From the NCBI RefSeq assembly GCF_010993975.1, contig NZ_JAACZO010000052.1:186001-250000 (forward strand): a stretch of 64,000 nucleotides of DNA. The letters run 5' to 3'. Origin of the DNA: Halomonas faecis. Its GTDB lineage: Bacteria > Pseudomonadota > Gammaproteobacteria > Pseudomonadales > Halomonadaceae. The notes beneath the pieces were generated by a model. The model ran no database searches. It was not told where the DNA came from and was given only the letters and a program-made list of their open reading frames with translations. A program made the position numbers and the translations under genes. Shown here one piece after another: positions 56,766 to 64,000 of this stretch. Each line of letters starts with the position of its first letter. Positions within the stretch are counted from its first letter, which is position 1.

Positions 56766-57881
56766 ATGAATTCATCACTTCGTTCATTTCGCAAGGGAAC
56801 CCTGAGCACGGCCGTCGCTGTGGCCGGCATGAGCGTCATGGGGCTGTCGACCGCGGCGCAGGCCGAGACGTTGAACATCGTCTCCTGGGGCGGTGCCTAC
56901 AGCATGAGTCAGCATGAGGCCTACGATAAGCCGTGGATGGAAAAGACCGGGGACGAGATCGTCAACATCGACCGCAGCGGCAATGCATTGGCCGGCCTGC
57001 GCGCCCAGAGTCAGGCCGGCAACGTCACCTGGGATCTCGTCGACATGCTGCCGGCGGATGCCATGATCGCCTGTGCCGAGGGCCTCATCGAGCCCCTGGA
57101 TCATGACGAACTGCTCGCCGATGCCCCGGACGGTACGCCGCCCAGCGAAGACTTCGTCGATGGCGCACTGGGTGAGTGCTTCGTGGCCTCGATCGTCTAC
57201 TCCAACATCGTCGCTTTCAACACCGAGATGTTCCCGGAGGATAATCAGCCGAGCAGCATCGAAGACGTCTTCGACCTTGAGAACTATCCCGGCAAGCGAA
57301 CCCTGATGCGCAAGCCGATCAACAACCTCGAGTGGGCGCTGGTGGCGGATGGCGTGGCACCGGAAGACGTCTACGACGTACTCGAGACGGAGGAGGGCAT
57401 CCAGCGCGCCTTCGCCAAGCTCGATACCATCAAGGACGAAGTCATCTGGTGGGAAGAGGGTGCCCAGCCGCCGCAGCTGCTCGCCGACGAGGAAGTGGCC
57501 TTCGGCTCTGCCTACAACGGCCGTATCTTCAACGCCATGGTCACCGAGGATCAGCCTTTCGAAATCATCTGGGATGCCCAGGTATTCGAACTCGATGGCT
57601 GGGTCGTGCCCACCGGCAAGCTCGACAAGGTGAAGGACTACCTCTACTTCGCCACCGACACCCAGCGGTTGGCCGATCAAGCCAAGTACATCTCATACGG
57701 GCCGGCGCGCAAGTCTTCGGCGGAATTCGTCTCGACCCATGCCGAGACCGGCATCGAGATGGAGCCCCACATGCCGACCTACGGGCCCAACTTCGCCACC
57801 GCCATTCCCAAGGATGACGAGTTCTGGGCCGACTACAACGACGAGCTGACCCAGCGCTTCGACGCCTGGCTGGCCCAGTAA
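56766..57881 (+). CDS. Polyamine-type ABC transporter substrate-binding protein
   Basis: The periplasmic binding protein has 371 residues: a signal peptide ending STAAQA, then the mature start ETLNIVSWGGAYSMSQHEAY. Segments typical of the PotD/PotF class are WDLVDMLPADAMIACAEG and SIEDVFDLENYPGKRTLM. The ATG at 56766 follows GGAG. It lies 141 bases after potA, and a strong hairpin separates it from potB. The ligand could be a polyamine or an opine-like amine. Confidence 0.88.
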   Translation: MNSSLRSFRKGTLSTAVAVAGMSVMGLSTAAQAETLNIVSWGGAYSMSQHEAYDKPWMEKTGDEIVNIDRSGNALAGLRAQSQAGNVTWDLVDMLPADAMIACAEGLIEPLDHDELLADAPDGTPPSEDFVDGALGECFVASIVYSNIVAFNTEMFPEDNQPSSIEDVFDLENYPGKRTLMRKPINNLEWALVADGVAPEDVYDVLETEEGIQRAFAKLDTIKDEVIWWEEGAQPPQLLADEEVAFGSAYNGRIFNAMVTEDQPFEIIWDAQVFELDGWVVPTGKLDKVKDYLYFATDTQRLADQAKYISYGPARKSSAEFVSTHAETGIEMEPHMPTYGPNFATAIPKDDEFWADYNDELTQRFDAWLAQ

Positions 57882-57887
57882 GGCCTT

Positions 57888-57916
57888 GCTGCCACCCGGC
57901 CGGGCCGGGTGGCAGC
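57888..57916 (+). terminator. Stable hairpin after the polyamine binding-protein gene
   Basis: GCTGCCACCCGGC (57888-57900) pairs with GCCGGGTGGCAGC (57904-57916), 13 pairs with a three-base loop, but no T run follows. It probably stabilises the upstream message and limits readthrough to the permease genes. Confidence 0.65.
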
Positions 57917-57961
57917 CCCTCCCATAGCCCGATTGCCGTTCCGTTCGATGGAGAGGCCTGC

Positions 57962-59215
57962 GTGTCCCATTCGTCTTCAGAACCACTGACAACCGCCGAC
58001 GGCGTACCGCTGAAGGTGAGCCTACGCCGTGCCGTACGCCGTTCGAAGCTCAAGGCACTGCTGCTGGTGTCGCCGCTGCTGGCGTTTCTGATCGTCGCTT
58101 TCGCCATGCCGATCTTCGATATGCTGTGGCGCAGCGTCGACAATCCCGAAGTCTCCACCCATCTGTCACGCACCGTCGACGCCCTGCAGGGCTGGGACGG
58201 CGAGTCGTTGCCGGAAGAGCCGGTATTCGCTGCTTTGGTGGAAGACCTGCGCGAAGGGCAGGAGGCGCGCAACCTGGGGCTGTTGTCGAGCCGACTCAAC
58301 TACGAGAAGTCGGGCATGCGCTCGACGATCAGCCGCACGGCGCGGCGTCTGCGCAACATCGAGCCGCCCTACCGGGAAGCGCTGATCGAGATCAACGATA
58401 CCTGGGGCGAGCTCGGCACCTGGAGGCTGATCGACAGGGAGGCGTCACCCTACACGCTCTCCTACTATCTGGCGGCGGTGGACCGGCAGCTCAGCCCCGA
58501 GGGCGAGATCGTCAAGGTGCCCGAGCATCTGGAGATTCATGTCGCGCTGTTCTGGCGAACCTTCTGGATGAGCGCGGTGATCACCGGGCTGACGCTGCTG
58601 CTGGGTTATCCCATCGCCTACTTGTTGGCGACGCTGCCGCTGCGCCAATCCAACCTGTTGATGATCCTGGTATTGCTGCCGTTCTGGACGTCGCTTTTGG
58701 TGCGCACTACCACCTGGATCGCCATCCTGCAGTCTCAGGGCGTGCTCAACGACATGATGGTGGCCGTCGGCGTGATCGCCGACGAGGCGCGCTGGCAGAT
58801 GATCCACAACAAGATCGGCACCATCGTGGCGATGACGCACATTCTGCTGCCGTTCATGATTCTGCCGCTCTACTCGGTGATGAAGACCATCCCGCCGAGC
58901 TACATGCGTGCGGCGCGCTCGTTGGGCGGCAAGCCCTTCCTGAGCTTTCGGCGCGTCTATTTCCCACTGACCATTCCCGGGATCGCGGCGGGCGGCATCC
59001 TGGTCTTCATCCTGGCGATCGGCTACTACATCACACCGGCGCTGGTGGGCGGTCAGTCGGGACGCTTCATCACCAACTACATCGCCTATCACATGCAGAC
59101 CTCGCTCAACTGGGGCCTGGCCGCGGCGATAGCCTCGATCCTGCTGTTCGTGGTGATCGTCTTCTATCTGGTCTTCAATCGCCTGATTGGCGTCGACAAG
59201 GTCAAGCTGGGGTAA
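57962..59215 (+). CDS. potB: Polyamine-type ABC permease PotB, long form
   Basis: This inner-membrane permease has 417 residues, against about 285 in E. coli PotB. The first helix (about 32-56) is followed by an extra hydrophilic segment of about 130 residues (60-190) rich in charged helices. Five helices and the EAA loop (MRAARSLGGKPFLSFRRVYF) then appear as usual. The GTG at 57962 follows GGAGAGG. The inserted part would be periplasmic and could contact the binding protein. Long PotB proteins are known from related bacteria. Confidence 0.88.
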   Translation: MSHSSSEPLTTADGVPLKVSLRRAVRRSKLKALLLVSPLLAFLIVAFAMPIFDMLWRSVDNPEVSTHLSRTVDALQGWDGESLPEEPVFAALVEDLREGQEARNLGLLSSRLNYEKSGMRSTISRTARRLRNIEPPYREALIEINDTWGELGTWRLIDREASPYTLSYYLAAVDRQLSPEGEIVKVPEHLEIHVALFWRTFWMSAVITGLTLLLGYPIAYLLATLPLRQSNLLMILVLLPFWTSLLVRTTTWIAILQSQGVLNDMMVAVGVIADEARWQMIHNKIGTIVAMTHILLPFMILPLYSVMKTIPPSYMRAARSLGGKPFLSFRRVYFPLTIPGIAAGGILVFILAIGYYITPALVGGQSGRFITNYIAYHMQTSLNWGLAAAIASILLFVVIVFYLVFNRLIGVDKVKLG

Positions 59216-59219
59216 ACCG

Positions 59220-60071
59220 ATGGCCATTCCTTCCTATGCCACCCGTGGCGAACGCATTTGGCATACTGTCTTCCTCGGCATCTGTGCCCTGGTCTTCCTG
59301 TTCCTGGTGGGGCCGCTGCTGGTGATCGTGCCGTTGTCGTTCAACGCCCAGCCCTACTTCACCTTCAGCGAAGAGATGTTGACCCTCGATCCGGCGGGTT
59401 ATTCGCTGCGCTGGTACCAGGACTTCTTCACCTCCAGCGCATGGCTCGGGGCGATCAAGAACAGCTTCATCATCGGGATCGCTTCGACGCTGCTGGCCAC
59501 CGTGCTGGGTACGGTGGCGGCACTGGGACTCTCCAGCCGTCACATGCCGGCGCGCGGAGCGGTCATGGCGCTGCTGATCTCGCCGATGATCGTGCCGCTG
59601 ATCATCTCCGCTGCGGCGATGTTCTTCTTCTTCTCCAAGATCAACCTGGCGCAGACATACCTGGGGGTCGTTCTCGCCCACACCGCGCTGGGCATCCCCT
59701 TCGTGGTGATCACGGTCACCGCCACCCTGTCGAGCTTCGACACCACCCTGATTCGTGCCGCCCACAGTCTGGGCGCCAATCCCACGCGCACTTTCTTCAA
59801 GGTGGTGCTGCCGCTAGTGACGCCGGGGGTGGTGTCGGGGGCGCTGTTCGCCTTCATCACCTCGTTCGATGAAGTGGTGGTGGTGCTGTTCATCGCCGGC
59901 CCGGAGCAGCGCACCATGCCGATCCAGATGTGGTCGGGCATTCGCGAGCAGATCAGCCCGACCATCCTGGCCGTGGCGACGCTGCTGGTGCTGCTCTCCA
60001 TGCTGTTGCTCACCACGCTGGAACTGCTGCGACGTCGCGGCGAGCGGCTGCGTGGCGTCACTCCCGGCTGA
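59220..60071 (+). CDS. potC: Polyamine-type ABC permease PotC
   Basis: The 283-residue permease has about six helices and the EAA loop LIRAAHSLGANPTRTFFKVV near residue 190. It is the second permease of the importer and the last gene of the operon, beginning 4 bases after potB. The ATG at 59220 is the first credible start. A strong inverted repeat follows the stop. Confidence 0.9.
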   Translation: MAIPSYATRGERIWHTVFLGICALVFLFLVGPLLVIVPLSFNAQPYFTFSEEMLTLDPAGYSLRWYQDFFTSSAWLGAIKNSFIIGIASTLLATVLGTVAALGLSSRHMPARGAVMALLISPMIVPLIISAAAMFFFFSKINLAQTYLGVVLAHTALGIPFVVITVTATLSSFDTTLIRAAHSLGANPTRTFFKVVLPLVTPGVVSGALFAFITSFDEVVVVLFIAGPEQRTMPIQMWSGIREQISPTILAVATLLVLLSMLLLTTLELLRRRGERLRGVTPG

Positions 60072-60086
60072 GCGAAGCCGCTTCTT

Positions 60087-60126
60087 AACGCAAGCGGGGA
60101 GACCGAATGGCCTCCCCGCTTGCGTT
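60087..60126. terminator. Bidirectional terminator between potC and proX
   Basis: AACGCAAGCGGGGAG (60087-60101) pairs perfectly with CTCCCCGCTTGCGTT (60112-60126), 15 pairs around a 10-base loop, between two convergent operons. The stem ends in AA/TT but lacks a long T run. Confidence 0.75.
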
Positions 60127-60150
60127 GCAGGTACGACTGCCAGATAACGC

Positions 60151-61020
60151 TTAGCCGTCGATCCACTCCTGCACCACGTCCTGGTTGTCCTCGACCCACT
60201 GCTTGGCGTTCTCGTAGGGGTCGGAACCCTCTTCCTGGTTCATGAGCATGACTTCGCCCATCTGCTCCGGGGTCCACTCGAAGGCGTCCAGGATGGCATG
60301 GGCCTCCGGCATGTCCTCTGCGAGACCTTGGCGGGCGATGGTGTGGATCTGCTCGGCACCGCCGTAGACGTTCTCCGGATCCTCGAGATACTTGAGATCC
60401 CAGCGGGCGAATTTCCAGTGCGGGGTCCAGCCGGTGACCACGACGTCTTCCTCGTTCTTGATCGCGCTCTCCAGAGCGGCGGTCATGGTGGCACCGCTGC
60501 CGCTGCGCAGGGCCAGGTCGAGATCGTATTCCTCGATGACGTCCTCGGTGAGGCCCATCAGGCCGGCGCCCGGATCGATGCCGATGATTTCGCCGTTGAA
60601 ATCGTCGGCGTGGTCGTTGAGGTCGGCGATGGAATCGACGTCGCTGTAGGCGGGTACCACCAGGCCGAGCTTGGTGCCGTCGAGGTTGACGCCCAGGTCA
60701 TTGACGTCGTCGCCCACGCGGTCGATGTAGTCGGCGTGGGTGGTGGGCAGCCAGGCGGCGACGATGGCATCGGCATCGCCGGTGGCCACGGCCTGCCACA
60801 TGGCGGCGGCAGAGAGCGAAGTCATCTCCACGTCGAAGCCCTGCTGCTCGAGCACGGCGCGCACCACGTTGGTGGAAGCCACTTCGGAAGACCACTCGAC
60901 GTAGGCGAGATGGACGCTGCCCTTGTCCTGGGCCTGGGCCGTGCCGGCGGCGAGGCCGGCGCCAGCGACCAGCGCCAGGCTGGCGAGACGAATGCGGCGG
61001 TTAAGCAGTTGCTTGTTCAT
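60151..61020 (-). CDS. proX: Glycine betaine-type ABC transporter substrate-binding protein
   Basis: The 289-residue periplasmic protein has a signal peptide ending AGTAQAQ, then the OpuAC fold beginning VHLAYVEWSSEVASTNVV. Betaine-family segments are VATGDADAIVAAWLPTTHAD and GLTEDVIEEYDLDLALRSG. Several tryptophans (W-S-S, AAWLP, GWTPHW) could form an aromatic ligand cage. The ATG at 61020 is the only one giving a proper signal. It is the last gene of proV-proW-proX, 107 bases after proW. Proline betaine or carnitine are also possible ligands. Confidence 0.88.
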   Translation of the reverse strand: MNKQLLNRRIRLASLALVAGAGLAAGTAQAQDKGSVHLAYVEWSSEVASTNVVRAVLEQQGFDVEMTSLSAAAMWQAVATGDADAIVAAWLPTTHADYIDRVGDDVNDLGVNLDGTKLGLVVPAYSDVDSIADLNDHADDFNGEIIGIDPGAGLMGLTEDVIEEYDLDLALRSGSGATMTAALESAIKNEEDVVVTGWTPHWKFARWDLKYLEDPENVYGGAEQIHTIARQGLAEDMPEAHAILDAFEWTPEQMGEVMLMNQEEGSDPYENAKQWVEDNQDVVQEWIDG

Positions 61021-61127
61021 TGGTGTTCCTCCCTTTGCGTACAACCCTTCCACCATGGCGCCAGCGTGGCGCGGATGCAAGGGGTGTTACCAATGCGATA
61101 CAGGGTTGTGCCCGTATGTGGCTTGGA

Positions 61128-61970
61128 TCAAGTCTTGCGCTGCTTGCGCAGCGACTGGGTCAGGCGGTCGAGCAGCATGGCCAAAATCACCACGGCGATG
61201 CCTGCCTCGAAGCCGTCGCCCGGACGCAGCCGCTGAATGGCACGCCAGACTTCGCTGCCCAGACCGTCGGCGCCGATCATGGCGGCGATCACCACCATGG
61301 AGAGCGCCAGCATGATGGTCTGGTTGATGCCGGCCATCACCGTGGGCAGTGACAGCGGCAGCTGTACCTTGAACAACTTCTGGCCACGCGTGGCGCCATA
61401 GGCGTCGGCGGCCTCGATCAGTTCCACCGGCACTTGGCGGATGCCCAGGGTGGTGAAGCGTATTGCCGGCGGCATGGAGAAGATCACCGTGGCGAAGATG
61501 GCCGACACGGAGCCGATGCCGAAGAACGGGATCGCCGGAATCAGATAGACGAAGGCCGGCATGGTCTGCATGAAGTCGAGTACCGGCATGATGCCGCGAT
61601 AGAGCCGTTCGGAAAGCGCCGCTGCAATGCCCACCGGCAGGGCTATGACCACGGCCACGAACGTGGCGATCACCACCAGGGTGAGGGTCTCGATCATCGG
61701 CTCCCACAGGCCCATGTTCCAGATCAGCAGCAAGCCGGCCACGGCGCCGATGGCCAGGCGGAGGTTGGCGAGCTTCCAGCACAGGCCGGCAATGATCGCT
61801 AGCAAGGCCCACTCGGGCAGCCACATCAAGGCTTCGTTGAGACCGTTGATACCGGTCTGAGTGACCCGCGAGATGCCACGGGTGACGAGAGAGTATTCGC
61901 TGGTCAGCCAGTCGAGGCCGCCTTCGATCCACTGGCCCAGCGGAATGCGGGGAAATTCGATAGCCATCAT
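61128..61970 (-). CDS. proW: Glycine betaine-type ABC permease
   Basis: The 280-residue permease has about six helices, with the N-terminal amphipathic part (PRIPLGQWIEGGLDWL) and the loop VPVELIEAADAYGATRGQKL, the EAA motif contacting ProV. An ATGA overlap with proV couples their translation; AGGAGAGG lies just upstream. The length is that of OpuAB/ProW without the long E. coli extension. Confidence 0.92.
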   Translation of the reverse strand: MMAIEFPRIPLGQWIEGGLDWLTSEYSLVTRGISRVTQTGINGLNEALMWLPEWALLAIIAGLCWKLANLRLAIGAVAGLLLIWNMGLWEPMIETLTLVVIATFVAVVIALPVGIAAALSERLYRGIMPVLDFMQTMPAFVYLIPAIPFFGIGSVSAIFATVIFSMPPAIRFTTLGIRQVPVELIEAADAYGATRGQKLFKVQLPLSLPTVMAGINQTIMLALSMVVIAAMIGADGLGSEVWRAIQRLRPGDGFEAGIAVVILAMLLDRLTQSLRKQRKT

Positions 61971-63217
61971 GCCTCTCCTGCCGGTGCGGTCGCTTCGGAC
62001 TCGTCGGTGGTTTGCGGGGTCTCGGCGGCCTGTGCCAGCTCGTCGAGCACGGCGCCCTTGACCACTACGCCGAGCAGCCGCTCGCTTTCGTCGACGATCG
62101 CAATCGGGAAGCTGTTGTCGTGGAACATGGCGAAGAGATTGTGCAGCGGCTCGGCCGGTCCCACGCTACGGAAGTCGTGCGTCATGGCGTCGGTGACTTT
62201 CTCCTTGCCCTGTTCCAACGCCTGGCTGGCGGCCTCCGCTGTGATGAGTCCGACCAGGTGACGGTCGCGGCCCGTGATGTAGATGGAATCGATACTGTGT
62301 TCGCGCATCTTGCGCAGCGCCGTACGCGGGCCGTCCGAGTCGCGCACCGTGGAACGCACCTTGCGCATGGCGCTCTCGGCGGTGAGGATGCGCGACTTGT
62401 CGACGCCTTCGATGAAGCGGCGCACGTAGTCGTCGGCCGGCTTGGTGAGGATCTCCTCGGGGGTGCCGATCTGCACCACCTCGCCATCCTTGAGCAGCAC
62501 GATGCGATCGCCGATGGTCAGTGCCTCGTCCAGGTCATGGGTGATGAACACCGTCGTCTTCTGCATCCTGTTCTGCAGTTCCAGCAACTCCTGCTGCATG
62601 TCGCCGCGGATCAGCGGGTCGAGCGCCGAGAAGGCCTCGTCCATCAGCAGCACGCTGGCATCGTTGGCCAGTGCCCGAGCCAGGCCCACGCGCTGCTGCA
62701 TGCCACCGGAGAGCTGGTTGGGGAAGGCGTCTTCCCAGCCGTCCAGGCCCACCTGCTTGAGGGACTCGCGGGCGACGCGTTCCCGTTCCTCCTTGTCGAT
62801 GCCGCGAACCTCGAGACCGAACTCGGTGTTCTGCTGCACGGTGCGGTGGGGGAAGAGGGCGAAATTCTGGAACACCATGGAGAAGTGGCGGCGACGACAT
62901 TCGAGCAGTGCCTTCTCGCCCAGCTCGGGAATGTTTTCGCCGTCGATGACGATCTCGCCTTCACTGGGCTCGATCAGCCGGTTGAGGCAGCGAATCAGGG
63001 TCGACTTGCCGGACCCGGAAAGCCCCATGATGACCAGCAGCTCGCCTTCATGGACGTCGAAGTCGATATTGGACAGGCCCAGCGTCTGGCCGGTCTTCTC
63101 CAAAATTTCGGGGCGCTTGAGCCCCTGGTCGCGCAGTTCGAGCGCTTTCTTCGGCTGGTTGCCGAAGACCTTGCTCAGGTTGCGAACCCGAATTTTGACG
63201 TTGCGGTTATCGCTCAT
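61967..63217 (-). CDS. proV: Glycine betaine-type ABC transporter ATPase with CBS domains
   Basis: The 416-residue ATPase has Walker A IMGLSGSGKSTLIRCLN, signature NQLSGGMQQRVGLARALA, Walker B VLLMDEAFSALD and switch FITHDLDEAL. A tandem CBS module is at about 285-395 (DSIYITGRDRHLVGLITAE; FPIAIVDESERLLGVV). In OpuA this module senses ionic strength or cyclic di-AMP, so osmotic gating is expected. The last 20 residues are acidic. It is the first gene of the operon, with a regulatory gap upstream. Confidence 0.94.
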   Translation of the reverse strand: MSDNRNVKIRVRNLSKVFGNQPKKALELRDQGLKRPEILEKTGQTLGLSNIDFDVHEGELLVIMGLSGSGKSTLIRCLNRLIEPSEGEIVIDGENIPELGEKALLECRRRHFSMVFQNFALFPHRTVQQNTEFGLEVRGIDKEERERVARESLKQVGLDGWEDAFPNQLSGGMQQRVGLARALANDASVLLMDEAFSALDPLIRGDMQQELLELQNRMQKTTVFITHDLDEALTIGDRIVLLKDGEVVQIGTPEEILTKPADDYVRRFIEGVDKSRILTAESAMRKVRSTVRDSDGPRTALRKMREHSIDSIYITGRDRHLVGLITAEAASQALEQGKEKVTDAMTHDFRSVGPAEPLHNLFAMFHDNSFPIAIVDESERLLGVVVKGAVLDELAQAAETPQTTDESEATAPAGEA

Positions 63218-63567
63218 TGGCTATGCCTTTTGTCAGCCCCTGTCTCGACGAGGGGTACGCGCAGGTCCCTTGTCGGATCGAATTGCCGCTGCCTAGTTTG
63301 GCACGCTATATCGTTGATGGCTCGAGAGGGGGTATACCCTAGTGGTTTTTGAACGATCATTCAAATAAAACGCGGCGACCTGCGGCATGTCACTGATGGC
63401 GCATGTGTCAGTTTTCACCACGCATTCGACCGTCCGGCGATGGTGAATCGGCGTTTTAGAATTTTTTAAATAATTGAATTTAAATCGTTTTTTGAATGAT
63501 TGGCGAAATTGGCACGTTGCCTGCCTGGCATTGGTGAACGCCAACGGCTCGATAAGGAGGCTATGTC
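63218..63567. promoter_or_regulatory. 350-base divergent regulatory gap of proV with candidate operators
   Basis: The gap is rich in A and T, particularly at 63455-63500, and holds no gene. TTTGAACGATCATTCAAA (63348-63365) is an 18-base near-perfect palindrome with one mismatched pair. Its half-site TTTGAATGAT recurs at 63491-63500. The pattern resembles choline-responsive BetI operators (core TTGAACG), but this is recalled, not tested. An AAGGAGG ribosome site for the lipoprotein gene ends the gap. Confidence 0.45.
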
Positions 63568-63816
63568 GTGGATGCCAACCTTCGCTTACGAAACGTTGCC
63601 CAGCGGCGTTGGCCGGCCTGGGCATGCGTTGCTCTGCTGTCGCTGGGTGTGCTGGGGATCAGCGGTTGCGGCAACGATGATGACGCAATGCCGCCCATGG
63701 AGGAGCCGGCCCAAGAGCCCGACGGGGGGAACCAGGGGGAGTCCATGGGTGGTAATGGTGGGCAGGATGATGCCATGTCCGCTCCCCAAAGTCAGGATGA
63801 GGAAAGCGGTTTTTGA
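63568..63816 (+). CDS. Small acidic lipoprotein
   Basis: I do not recognise this 82-residue protein. It has a basic N terminus, a hydrophobic helix and a lipobox LGISGCGNDDD, so it should be acylated at the cysteine at about residue 34. The mature part of about 48 residues is disordered: rich in Asp, Glu, Gly, Asn, Pro and Met, without hydrophobic core. The GTG at 63568 is seven bases after AAGGAGG, a clear start. A sorting aspartate follows at position +3 after the cysteine, with asparagine two after glycine. It precedes another exported protein gene. Confidence 0.75.
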   Translation: MDANLRLRNVAQRRWPAWACVALLSLGVLGISGCGNDDDAMPPMEEPAQEPDGGNQGESMGGNGGQDDAMSAPQSQDEESGF

Positions 63817-63890
63817 CCTCGGCCATGGGGCCGATGCGTTGAATTCCGTCGATTCGAACGCTCCCGCAGTCACGAGAGACGAGGAGAGAC

Positions 63891-64000
63891 ATGATGACAT
63901 TACCGGCACTGCTCAAGCGAGCCGGCACTCTCGGAATGGTGATGGGCTTGATGGCCAGCCCCCTGGCCATGGGCCAGCAGGATGGTGTGGACACCGAGCC
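63891..64000 (+). CDS. Partial exported protein, cut by the window end
   Basis: An open frame of 36 codons begins at ATG 63891, just after GAGGAGAGAC. It encodes a signal peptide (LGMVMGLMASPLAMGQQDG) with probable cleavage after MG or AMG. The rest lies beyond the window, so no function can be given. The 74-base distance from the lipoprotein gene allows one operon. Confidence 0.6.
   Translation, partial: MMTLPALLKRAGTLGMVMGLMASPLAMGQQDGVDTE

Overview
The window is a 64 kb stretch of a GC-rich gammaproteobacterial chromosome that looks like the family Halomonadaceae (Halomonas or a close relative). This is inferred from three things. The core gene orders are gammaproteobacterial: amgK/murU divergent from lptD-surA-pdxA-rsmA-apaG-apaH, and rpsU-dnaG-rpoD. 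Osmolyte and ion genes are plentiful: Mrp antiporter genes, a BCCT carrier with a universal stress protein, and a ProXWV-type glycine betaine importer. PhaR and MurU/AmgK proteins are also present. No tRNA, rRNA, CRISPR array, insertion sequence, integrase or phage gene was recognised.

Layout. 0-0.7 kb: tail of an Mrp Na+/H+ antiporter operon (mrpF, mrpG). 0.8-7.7 kb: lytic transglycosylase, retropepsin-like protein, rsmE, phaR, purD, a hotdog thioesterase coupled to a phosphoribulokinase-like gene, hinT and an OsmC-family gene. 7.9-17.4 kb: envelope and housekeeping block, with murU and amgK on the minus strand and lptD, surA, pdxA, rsmA, apaG, apaH and cca on the plus strand. 17.5-21.3 kb: a DHH phosphoesterase, folK, folB, plsY and tsaD. 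21.5-27.4 kb: a chemoreceptor and a 1227-residue PAS-GGDEF-EAL protein, lying where tsaD and rpsU are usually neighbours. 27.5-32 kb: the macromolecular synthesis operon rpsU-dnaG-rpoD with two clear intrinsic terminators. 32.1-35.3 kb: a membrane protein, a LysR regulator and L-serine dehydratase. 35.5-40.4 kb: a complete branched-chain amino acid-type ABC importer (livGFKHM order). 40.4-45.2 kb: LysR regulator, glutathione-dependent formaldehyde oxidation (frmA, fghA), mtgA and an EamA exporter. 45.4-51.4 kb: a DUF4168 secreted protein, a cNMP/CBS/DUF294 protein coupled to a DnaQ-fold exonuclease, then two convergent cyclic-di-GMP genes. 51.6-53.8 kb: usp-bccT. 54-60 kb: a FAD amine/amino-acid oxidoreductase divergent from a polyamine-type ABC importer. 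60-63.2 kb: proV-proW-proX. The end holds a small lipoprotein and the beginning of a secreted protein.

How the genes fit together. Outer-membrane biogenesis (lptD, surA), peptidoglycan recycling and turnover (amgK, murU, mltB, mtgA) and translation or tRNA quality (rsmA, rsmE, cca, tsaD, rpsU) make up the conserved backbone. Osmolyte and amine uptake (BCCT, ProVWX, PotABCD, Liv) with the Mrp antiporter fits a salt-adapted cell.

Main observations. The surA gene encodes only the N- and C-terminal chaperone parts, and both parvulin domains are absent in an uninterrupted frame. Two distant copies of a structured palindromic repeat carry compensatory base-pair changes. LivF has arginine in place of the Walker A lysine. 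Several palindromic candidate operators lie in front of the transporter operons. All family assignments come from reading the sequence and from recalled family knowledge; no database search was run.
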